This document shows positions 25,708 to 32,244 of a stretch of DNA of 32,244 nucleotides, one piece after another. The translations under genes were made by a program, and so were the position numbers. Below the pieces are notes generated by a model, which saw only the letters and a list, made by a program, of their open reading frames with translations, was not told the DNA's origin and ran no database searches. The stretch covers positions 1 to 32,244 of the forward strand of contig JABXIQ010000030.1 in NCBI GenBank assembly GCA_013373015.1, written 5' to 3'. Origin of the DNA: Kangiellaceae bacterium (lineage in GTDB: Bacteria; Pseudomonadota; Gammaproteobacteria; Enterobacterales; Kangiellaceae). Within the stretch, counting starts at the first letter, position 1; each line of letters begins with the position of its first letter.

Positions 25708-25907
25708 GACTTGTCCTTTTTATGAAAATATAAAAAATAAAAGTACAAGCTTGTTATAGCGCTATAACTTATTGTTTTAAAAGATATTGTGACGAATGGC
25801 AGGGTTTTGTGATGAATGAAATATCAATATTTGTGTGTGGGAAAGTTATAAAAGTTGAAACATAAAGTTAACTTTATAGTAAACAATATTCAGGTAACAT
25901 TATTTCA
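25708..25907. promoter_or_regulatory. Regulatory region of the DUF5916 gene with two 16-bp palindromes
   Basis: The 200-bp gap between the LytTR and DUF5916 genes contains perfect palindromes GTTATAGCGCTATAAC (25753-25768) and ATAAAGTTAACTTTAT (25862-25877), three AAAGTT boxes (25842, 25851, 25864), and the 12-mer ACTTTATAGTAA (25871-25882), which occurs again on the other side of the LytTR gene. These are plausible operators for the DUF5916 gene. Confidence 0.5.
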
Positions 25908-26771
25908 TTAATGCCAATGTGTAAACTCGTATTCTGGAAGTTTATCTTGGTAGGTTCGACCTAAAGGTAGTTGTTCGCCACACAACATATTAACTATGCT
26001 TTGTCCATTATTCCGCTGAACATTACGAATAGAGTTTCGGTTTACGATATAAGAACGATGGATCCGAATAAAATTTTGCTGCCCCAGCTGTTGTTCCAAC
26101 TGTTTCATAGTCGTTCGCAGCAAATAATGCTCTCCATTACTGTATATTTCAGCGTAATTACCACAAGCTACGATCCAGTCAACTTCTTCTTTGCGTAATA
26201 AAATTTGTTGATGCCCTTTGCTTACAGCTAATAGAGCCTGATTAGAATAAGATAGATGATTATCTGTTTGTAATAAGTTGTTCGGATTAATGTGTTCTGC
26301 TGGCGGTTTTTCTAAAGTTTCTTTAGGTGTAATAGAACGGTGCTTTTGCCAATGAAACTTAAAGAAATGAGCAAATAAGGTGAAAATCACAAACACCTTA
26401 AATTCATGAGGTAAGTAATAATAGGTATTTTGGATGAGCTGGCTGCTTGATGTTGCTTGATCAATAATCAGTTTTATAAAAATTGAAACGCTACACAATA
26501 TCACTGCAAGTTTAAAAAGGTGCACGAGATAATGGTTCAATTGCGTTCGTCCCATGGCTTCTACTTTGACTTGGTCAAATAGTACAGGCATTAAAAACAA
26601 CCAAACACTCCAATCTCTTAATGACCAACCTAATGAGCTAATTATACTTGGACATTCAGCTTGTCCGAAGAGGGTATGCATGTAACAAAAACAAGCGGTG
26701 GCAAATATCAGCAAAGACCAGCTAATACCAGTGAATAGATACATGGCTTTTTGCTCGTTAGTTAGCCCCAT
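25908..26771 (-). CDS. Membrane-anchored LytTR-family transcriptional regulator
   Basis: This 287-residue protein has an N-terminal membrane part with likely helices near 11-31, 43-63, 83-103 and 123-140, a hydrophilic linker, and a C-terminal LytTR DNA-binding domain (about 180-282). The DNA-binding domain shows 'LLRKEEVDWIVACGNYAEIY' and the hallmark FIRIHRSYIVN (234-244). There is no receiver domain, so the signal is probably sensed by the membrane part or by a partner. LytTR proteins bind direct repeats and often control cell-envelope or export functions. It lies upstream of the DUF5916 gene and diverges from the RND operon. The ATG has no clear ribosome site; Met10 is another possible start. 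Confidence 0.88.
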   Translation of the reverse strand: MGLTNEQKAMYLFTGISWSLLIFATACFCYMHTLFGQAECPSIISSLGWSLRDWSVWLFLMPVLFDQVKVEAMGRTQLNHYLVHLFKLAVILCSVSIFIKLIIDQATSSSQLIQNTYYYLPHEFKVFVIFTLFAHFFKFHWQKHRSITPKETLEKPPAEHINPNNLLQTDNHLSYSNQALLAVSKGHQQILLRKEEVDWIVACGNYAEIYSNGEHYLLRTTMKQLEQQLGQQNFIRIHRSYIVNRNSIRNVQRNNGQSIVNMLCGEQLPLGRTYQDKLPEYEFTHWH

Positions 26772-27004
26772 AGATGATAAAGCATAAATATTAGAGATTG
26801 GTATGCTAAAAATAACCAGCTTCAGTTATCGGTACAAGAGCCTTTACATGGCTTTACATTACTGAAATATGTCGTCACATTTCCTTCACTTTGACACTTT
26901 ATAGTAATAGTTTTGAAAAAGGTTGGATAATAGGGTGCATCGCACTATTGATATCGTTAAAATCAGACTTTAATTGACTCATTTGAATAGAATTGGCTCT
27001 TAGT
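26772..27004. promoter_or_regulatory. Divergent region between the LytTR gene and the RND operon
   Basis: The gap holds two tandem CTTTACAT boxes with 10-bp period (26842-26849, 26852-26859) and the 12-mer ACTTTATAGTAA (26896-26907), also found upstream of the DUF5916 gene. A TTGACA lies at 26892-26897, with no convincing -10 box at the normal distance. Confidence 0.45.
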
Positions 27005-28249
27005 ATGCAGCAACACAAAAAGAAAAATATATGGTTAGCGTGGGGACTGCCCTTATTGATAGTGGTTGTGGTAGTGATGCTAATTCGATATATGATGGGT
27101 AATAAACCAAAGGCTTTTGATAGACCACAACGAGAGGCGGTTGAAGTTGTCGAGGTTAAACCTATTGAATTTACTGACTATCAAATTTTGGTAGATTCCT
27201 ACGGTAATATTCAAGCTGCTACGTCAGGCAATTTAGTCGCTCAAGTTTCAGGTCTTATCATTGAAGTTTCACCGCAATTTGAAACAGGGCGGGCTTTTGA
27301 AAAAGGCGACTGGTTAGTAAAACTGGATGCTCGCGATTATCAAATTGAAGTGACAATAGCCCAAGCAGAGTTAGCTAATGCACGATTGACGCTTAATGAA
27401 GAGTTAGCTAAAGCCGAGCAGGCAAAACGCGATTGGCAAAAAATTAACGGCAATCGTACTGCAAGTGCTCTGGTGTTGCGTGAGCCACAAGTGGCTTCAG
27501 CTAAAGCTCGACTAGAGGCGGCGCAAGCTCGATTGAATAAAGCAAAACTTTCGCTTTCTCGCGCTACCATCGTTGCCCCTTATTCTGGTTACATCATTGA
27601 AAAACGAGCAGATCTTGGGCAGTTAGTGAATGGTAATACTCCAGTGGCAACTATTTTTGCGAGCGATTCTTTGGAGGTTCGCTTACCTGTTGCAAGTAAT
27701 AAAGTGCAATTTTTACAGTTAGAGTCAAGTAAACAAGACCCAGTTCAGATAAAGCTACAGGCTGATTTTGGCGGCTTGAGCAAGCAGTGGATCGCTACGC
27801 TTGATCGCACGGACAGTGTTATAGATGATGCGACACGCCAATGGTTTGTAACAGCAAAGCTGCCAGCAGATTTGTTGGAAAAAGAATCTTTATTGAAAGT
27901 AGGGCAGTTTGTCAGTGCTGAAATTGAAGGGCGGTTATTGTCGCAAGTTGTGGTTATTCCATCGAAATTAATTTCGCAAGAACAACAAATTTATATCTAT
28001 GACAATGGATTATTACGCCGCCAAAAAGTCAAGGTGTTATGGCAGAGTGACGAAATGAGTGTGGTTGATCCAATGCAAAGTGAGCCGCAATTAACAGAAG
28101 GTATGCAGCTAGTTACTACAGCTTTGAATTTTGTAGCTGATGGTGCCAAAGCGCGCTTGAAAGATGAGCGCCCTGATAGACCAAGAGATCAAACTGTGTC
28201 CGAGCGAACAAAGAAAGCAACTAATAACGCTAAGGGAGTTGACCAATGA
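27005..28249 (+). CDS. RND efflux periplasmic adaptor subunit (membrane-fusion protein)
   Basis: The adaptor links an inner-membrane RND pump to an outer-membrane channel. From the ATG at 27005 it has 414 residues: a single N-terminal membrane anchor (about 8-28), the lipoyl/barrel-sandwich halves flanking an Ala/Glu/Leu-rich alpha hairpin (about 105-165), a lipoyl half with ATIVAPYSGYIIEKRADLGQ, and a beta-barrel and membrane-proximal part. An in-frame TTG at 26993 is a possible earlier start, but neither has a good ribosome site. The stop overlaps the permease start by four bases (ATGA), so the pair is coupled. No outer-membrane channel gene is in the window, so a TolC-type protein elsewhere is needed. 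Substrate unknown. Confidence 0.93.
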   Translation: MQQHKKKNIWLAWGLPLLIVVVVVMLIRYMMGNKPKAFDRPQREAVEVVEVKPIEFTDYQILVDSYGNIQAATSGNLVAQVSGLIIEVSPQFETGRAFEKGDWLVKLDARDYQIEVTIAQAELANARLTLNEELAKAEQAKRDWQKINGNRTASALVLREPQVASAKARLEAAQARLNKAKLSLSRATIVAPYSGYIIEKRADLGQLVNGNTPVATIFASDSLEVRLPVASNKVQFLQLESSKQDPVQIKLQADFGGLSKQWIATLDRTDSVIDDATRQWFVTAKLPADLLEKESLLKVGQFVSAEIEGRLLSQVVVIPSKLISQEQQIYIYDNGLLRRQKVKVLWQSDEMSVVDPMQSEPQLTEGMQLVTTALNFVADGAKARLKDERPDRPRDQTVSERTKKATNNAKGVDQ

Positions 28250-31200
28250 TCAGTTGGTTTGCGCGTAACTCAGTTGCAGCTAACCTGCTGATGGTTTTTA
28301 TTCTAATTGCAGGCTTTTACACGATTACAAAAAGAGTTCCGATTGAAACCTTCCCAACCACTGAGCTGCAGTTTATTAACGTAGTGGTGCCGTTTCGCGG
28401 TGCAACTCCGGAAGAAGTTGAGCAGACCGTTTCTACACGTATTGAAGAAGCAATTTATGATTTAGAGGGGATCAAACGTTTAATTTCAAACTCTTCAGAA
28501 AATGTATCGCGAGTAACAATTGAGGTAGAAGAAAATTATGACGTTAAAGATTTGTTGGATCGGGTAAAAAGCCGTATTGATGCAATTAATACGCTACCAA
28601 GAGAAGCTGAGAGGCCTATCATTCAGCAGGCAGAGCGTCGTAGAGAAACCATCAGTGTAGTTATTAGCGGGTTATTACCTGAGAAGGAGTTACGTCAATA
28701 TGCCGAAATTGTACAAGAAGAATTGTCTGCTTTACCTGGATTGAGTCAAATAGAAACATCGGGTGTTAGGGCGTTTGAGTTGGCGATTGAAGTCAATCAA
28801 AATCTTCTTAATGAGTACCAACTTACACTACAGAATATTGCTAACGCTATTAATAGCCGTTCGCTTGATTTGTCAGCTGGACAAGTTAAGTCTGATCAAG
28901 GCGAGATCTTATTACGTTTAAAGGGGCAGTCTTATACTCAACAAGAGTTTTATCAAATACCAGTCCTAACCCGAGATGATGGAACCCTTTTATTGCTGGG
29001 TGATTTGGCTGTTATTAAGGATGGCTTTGAGGAAGAAAGTCTTAATACACGGTTTGATGGACAACCGTCTATTGAATTAGAAATATTCAGAGTCGGTGAT
29101 CAAAGTGCGATTGAAGTTGCGCAGATCGTTAAAGATTATGTGGCTGATAAGCAAGAGCAATTGCCTACTGGTGTACGAATGGGGGTATGGCGTGACAGAT
29201 CGAAAAGTGTTAATGCGAGACTTAATACTTTAATTCAAAGTGCTATCCAAGGGGGATTATTAGTTATCCTATTACTGGCTTTGTTTTTGCGGCCGAGTAT
29301 TGCATTGTGGGTTAGTCTTGGCATTCCAATTGCATTTGCAGGCGGTATGGCGTTAATGCCTGAAATGGGTGTGTCAGTGAATCTGATCAGTTTATTTGCC
29401 TTTATTTTAGTGCTTGGGATTGTTGTTGATGATGCTATTGTTACTGGTGAAAATATTTATAATCATCTGAACAAAGGCTCTGCTCCGCTTGATGCTGCGA
29501 TAAATGGTACCAAGGAAGTTGCCATTCCAGTAACTTTTGGTGTGATAACCACCATGGTTGCTTTTGTTCCTTTAATGTTTATTGGTGGTGGCTGGGGATC
29601 TTTTTATGTTCAGATCCCTTATATAGTCATTCCCGTCTTAATCTTTTCTTTAATTGAATCGAAATTAATCTTGCCTGCTCATATTGGTCATATGAAGGCT
29701 AAAAGTTTTAGTGGAGATAAGCAGCCTAATAAAATTATTCAATATCAACAGAAATTTGCCTCCGGTTTTGAAAAATCAATCGTTAAGTTTTATAAGCCAG
29801 CTTTAGATTTTGCACTGCGTCATTGGCAGCTCAGTTTAGCGGTGTTTGTCGGTTTGCTTTTGATCATTTGGGCAGCGGTTAATAGTGGTTGGACGCACTT
29901 TATTTTCTTCCCTCGTATTCAAAGTGAAGTTGCTAGAGCATCATTGGCTATGCCCGTTGGTACGCCTTTTGAAATGACCGACCGTTACATTGAAAAGATG
30001 ACAAAAGCTGCGTTAGAGCTGCAAGATAAGTATCGAGATCCTGAAACAGGTGATAGCGTTATTGAGCATATTTTCTCGGTCAGCGGGTCAGGTGGCGGTA
30101 GCGCACAATCCAATCAAGGGCGTGTTATGTTCGAAATTACGCCACCAGAACAACGCGAAAGCACCATAACCAGTTCAGAGTTAGTGACTGAATGGCGGAA
30201 AATGATCGGTGTTTTACCTGGGGTTGAAACTTTGACTTTCAGAGCTGAAATTGGACGCAGCCGTGATCCGATTGATGTTCAGTTGCGTGGCTCAAACATT
30301 GAAAGATTAAATTCTGCGGCGCAAGCTGTAAAAGAAAGCCTTGGCAATATTAGTGGTGTGTTTGATATTGCCGATAGTTTCTCAAAAGGTAAGCAAGAAA
30401 TTCAGTTTAAGTTAAAGCCGCAGGCAGAAACGTTGGGCTTAACCATTGGTGATTTAGCTCGCCAAGTTCGTAATGCTTTTTTTGGAGTAGAGGTGCAGCG
30501 TATCCAGCGTGGCCGAGAAGATGTGCGTGTGATGTTACGATTGGCGTTACAGGAGCGTAGCTCTTTAGATGGTCTTAACAGTTTGTTGATCACAACACCA
30601 CAAGGGGCGAAGGTACCTTTGGGCCAAGTTACCGAGTTATCCTTCGGCAAAAGCCCATCAGGAATTACACGAATTAATCGTCAGAGAACTTTGAATATTA
30701 CTGCTGATGTGGAAAAAGAAACTGCCGACATTGAAGCGATTAAACGTCGTATTAATCAAGAAACGATAGAAATCTTAAAGCTTTATCCTGGTGTGTCTTA
30801 TTCCTTAGAAGGTGAAGCTCGCGATCAGCAAGAATCCAGTAGCCGAATTATGATCAGTTTAATATTTGTATTGCTAGCCATTTACGCTTTGTTAGCAATA
30901 CCTTTTAAATCCTATGTGCAACCACTGATCGTTATGTGTGTCATTCCATTTGGCGCGGCAATGGCAGTGATTGGCCATTGGGTGATGGGCATGTCATTAT
31001 CAATTATGAGTATTATGGGGATGTTAGCGCTGACCGGCGTAGTGGTCAACGATAGCTTGGTTTTAGTTGATTACATCAATAAACTACGACGAGAGCATGG
31101 CGAGTCATTGCGTGATGCTGTATTGCACGCAGGTGTAAGAAGGTTGCGTCCAGTTATGTTAACCTCTTTGACGACTTTTGCAGGCTTGATGCCTCTGATT

Positions 31201-31356
31201 TTTGAAAAATCGACCCAAGCCCAATTCTTGATTCCGATGGGCGTATCGCTGGGATTTGGAATATTATTCTCAACATTTATCACATTAGTTTTAGTGCCTC
31301 TACTGTATTACAAAGCGGCAAATGTGAAGCACTATTTTAGAGAAAAATTGGGGTAA
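28246..31356 (+). CDS. RND efflux transporter permease subunit
   Basis: This 1036-residue protein is the proton-driven pump of a tripartite efflux system. It has the AcrB-like layout: a first membrane helix (10-30), a large periplasmic porter domain, a helix bundle (about 330-480), a second porter domain, and a final helix bundle (about 855-1020). The proton-relay pair D395-D396 is present in GIVVDDAIV, and the second half has VVVNDSLVLVDY (N935-D936). The length and motifs fit the hydrophobe/amphiphile RND group (MdtB/MexF-like) without telling the substrate. It overlaps its adaptor by four bases and is followed by the opposite-strand tRNA. Confidence 0.95.
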   Translation: MISWFARNSVAANLLMVFILIAGFYTITKRVPIETFPTTELQFINVVVPFRGATPEEVEQTVSTRIEEAIYDLEGIKRLISNSSENVSRVTIEVEENYDVKDLLDRVKSRIDAINTLPREAERPIIQQAERRRETISVVISGLLPEKELRQYAEIVQEELSALPGLSQIETSGVRAFELAIEVNQNLLNEYQLTLQNIANAINSRSLDLSAGQVKSDQGEILLRLKGQSYTQQEFYQIPVLTRDDGTLLLLGDLAVIKDGFEEESLNTRFDGQPSIELEIFRVGDQSAIEVAQIVKDYVADKQEQLPTGVRMGVWRDRSKSVNARLNTLIQSAIQGGLLVILLLALFLRPSIALWVSLGIPIAFAGGMALMPEMGVSVNLISLFAFILVLGIVVDDAIVTGENIYNHLNKGSAPLDAAINGTKEVAIPVTFGVITTMVAFVPLMFIGGGWGSFYVQIPYIVIPVLIFSLIESKLILPAHIGHMKAKSFSGDKQPNKIIQYQQKFASGFEKSIVKFYKPALDFALRHWQLSLAVFVGLLLIIWAAVNSGWTHFIFFPRIQSEVARASLAMPVGTPFEMTDRYIEKMTKAALELQDKYRDPETGDSVIEHIFSVSGSGGGSAQSNQGRVMFEITPPEQRESTITSSELVTEWRKMIGVLPGVETLTFRAEIGRSRDPIDVQLRGSNIERLNSAAQAVKESLGNISGVFDIADSFSKGKQEIQFKLKPQAETLGLTIGDLARQVRNAFFGVEVQRIQRGREDVRVMLRLALQERSSLDGLNSLLITTPQGAKVPLGQVTELSFGKSPSGITRINRQRTLNITADVEKETADIEAIKRRINQETIEILKLYPGVSYSLEGEARDQQESSSRIMISLIFVLLAIYALLAIPFKSYVQPLIVMCVIPFGAAMAVIGHWVMGMSLSIMSIMGMLALTGVVVNDSLVLVDYINKLRREHGESLRDAVLHAGVRRLRPVMLTSLTTFAGLMPLIFEKSTQAQFLIPMGVSLGFGILFSTFITLVLVPLLYYKAANVKHYFREKLG

Positions 31357-31364
31357 AAGAGAAA

Positions 31365-31441
31365 TGGTGGGCCCAGAAGGACTTGAACCTTCGACCAACG
31401 GATTATGAGTCCGCTGCTCTGACCAACTGAGCTATGGGCCC
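31365..31441 (-). tRNA. ileX: tRNA-Ile2 (anticodon CAT, lysidine-dependent)
   Basis: The complement folds as a full tRNA of 77 bases with encoded CCA: acceptor GGGCCCA/TGGGCCC with discriminator A, D arm TAGCTCAGTTGGTCAGAGCA, anticodon loop CTCATAA, and the T arm GGTTCAAGTCC. The anticodon CAT alone could mean methionine. The acceptor pairs C4-G69 and C5-G68, used by TilS to recognise tRNA-Ile2 in E. coli, are present and are absent from elongator tRNA-Met. In E. coli ileX is also beside rpoD. I therefore call it Ile2, which needs lysidine at C34 to read AUA. It would not be an initiator (acceptor 1-72 is paired). Confidence 0.88.
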
Positions 31442-31574
31442 TGATTGTATTGCTTACCCCGAAGCTGGTTTTGTCAGATATAACTCATACCAACTGTACT
31501 CTGGGGGCAGACCCAGCTATTGAGTCTTTTTTGTCTTTCTAGACCTTTTTATAGGCTTTGAAAAAACAGTTTGT

Positions 31575-31618
31575 GTTCTTTAAAGAACGGGCAGGAGTTT
31601 ACGCAAAAATTCCTGCCC
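31575..31618 (-). terminator. Probable terminator of rpoD
   Basis: On the minus strand a hairpin with arms GGGCAGGA and TCCTGCCC (31611-31618/31589-31596) is followed by the perfect palindrome GTTCTTTAAAGAAC (31575-31588) and, eight bases on, by six T (31561-31566). It lies 30 bp past the rpoD stop. The T run is not adjacent to the first stem, so the exact mechanism is uncertain. Confidence 0.55.
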
Positions 31619-31647
31619 ATGCAATAATCAATTAATGATAATTACAA

Positions 31648-32244
31648 CTACTCGTCAAGATAGGTTCTAAGTTTCTCAGAACGGCTTGGATGGCGCAGCT
31701 TACGCAGTGCCTTAGCTTCGATCTGACGAATACGTTCACGCGTTACATCGAACTGTTTACCGACTTCTTCTAGAGTATGGTCGGTATTCATATCAATACC
31801 GAAACGCATGCGCAAGACTTTGGCTTCACGAGCAGTTAAGCCTGCTAGAATTTCATCAGTAACTTCTTTCAAGCTTTCGCCTGTTGCGGCATCGACAGGA
31901 GAATCTACAGTAGTATCTTCGATGAAATCACCTAAATGCGAATCTTCGTCATCACCAATTGGCGTTTCCATAGAAATGGGCTCTTTGGCGATTTTTAAGA
32001 CCTTGCGGATCTTATCTTCAGGCATATCCATACGCTCAGCCAATTCTTCTGGTTGCGGCTCGCGCCCCATTTCCTGAAGCATTTGGCGCGAAATACGGTT
32101 TAGCTTATTGATGGTTTCGATCATGTGCACAGGGATACGGATAGTGCGAGCTTGATCAGCAATTGAGCGAGTAATAGCCTGACGGATCCACCAAGTAGCA
32201 TAAGTCGAGAATTTATAACCACGGCGATATTCGAACTTATCAAC
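31648..32244 (-). CDS. rpoD: RNA polymerase sigma factor RpoD (3' part, runs off the window)
   Basis: The housekeeping sigma-70 factor directs RNA polymerase to most promoters. The visible 198 residues are the C-terminal third: the frame is open to the window edge. It begins in region 2 ([21 protein letters not shown], recognising the -10 box), continues through region 3 ([35 protein letters not shown]) and ends in region 4 with the helix-turn-helix [20 protein letters not shown] and the end LRTYLDE, which reads the -35 box. The Met at 32130 inside the visible frame is not the start. rpoD-tRNA-Ile2 adjacency is conserved in Gammaproteobacteria. Confidence 0.98.
   Translation of the reverse strand, partial: VDKFEYRRGYKFSTYATWWIRQAITRSIADQARTIRIPVHMIETINKLNRISRQMLQEMGREPQPEELAERMDMPEDKIRKVLKIAKEPISMETPIGDDEDSHLGDFIEDTTVDSPVDAATGESLKEVTDEILAGLTAREAKVLRMRFGIDMNTDHTLEEVGKQFDVTRERIRQIEAKALRKLRHPSRSEKLRTYLDE

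Noticed and set aside
26993-27004. TTG start four codons before the RND adaptor ATG
   Set aside because: No ribosome site supports it and the ATG gives a normal short N-terminal segment before the membrane anchor.
31501-31516. CTGGG/CCCAG hairpin with a later T6 run, as a terminator or a RAYT-type repeat
   Set aside because: The stem is only five pairs and the T run starts nine bases later; only one copy was seen, so neither label is supported.
1-32244. Defence island, prophage, IS element, CRISPR array or toxin-antitoxin pair
   Set aside because: Both strands were read for transposases, integrases, restriction enzymes, regular short repeats and small paired genes; none was found.

Overview
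The window (about 32 kb, AT-leaning) is ordinary gammaproteobacterial chromosome with a small accessory stretch. The lptD-surA-pdxA-rsmA order, the divergent amgK-murU-djlA group, the rpoD/tRNA-Ile2(CAU) pair and the long (about 368 aa) PurC all point to Gammaproteobacteria. The secreted subtilase with PPC and P domains, the DUF5916 outer-membrane protein and the M1 aminopeptidase lipoprotein suggest a marine, protein-degrading genus such as Kangiella or a relative. That genus call is inference, not a measured result. No phage, IS element, CRISPR array or toxin-antitoxin pair was seen.

Layout. 1-262: a palindromic repeat pair and the terminator of the first gene. 263-1923 (minus): a DUF4124/coiled-coil exported protein and pyrE. 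2064-4187 (minus): a secreted S8 protease with a textbook CRP-type site upstream. 4464-4757 (minus): a PilZ protein. 5010-10593 (minus): the envelope operon lptD-surA-pdxA-rsmA. 10713-13352 (plus): amgK-murU-djlA, diverging from lptD. 13353-13689: an intergenic island rich in palindromes. 13690-15130 (plus): an all-alpha dUTPase and a class III sirtuin. 15113-16719 (minus): purC and a coupled double zinc-ribbon membrane protein. 16720-17087: divergent region holding the decayed remnant of a small DUF4287 gene. 17088-18728 (plus): purE-purK. 18904-20112 (plus): an MFS transporter. 20169-26771 (minus): M1 aminopeptidase lipoprotein, NTF2-like lipoprotein, DUF5916 outer-membrane protein and a membrane LytTR regulator. 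27005-31356 (plus): an RND efflux adaptor and permease. 31365-31441 (minus): tRNA-Ile2. 31648-end (minus): the 3' part of rpoD.

How the genes fit together. One block serves the envelope: LptD places LPS, SurA folds outer-membrane proteins including LptD, and AmgK/MurU recycle MurNAc to UDP-MurNAc. A second block is purine synthesis (purC against purE-purK). The most open part is 20.2-31.4 kb. A membrane-bound LytTR regulator sits between a DUF5916 barrel with its lipoprotein neighbour on one side and an RND pump on the other. Both intergenic regions flanking the regulator carry the same 12-mer (ACTTTATAGTAA), so it may control both units; this is a hypothesis from sequence only.
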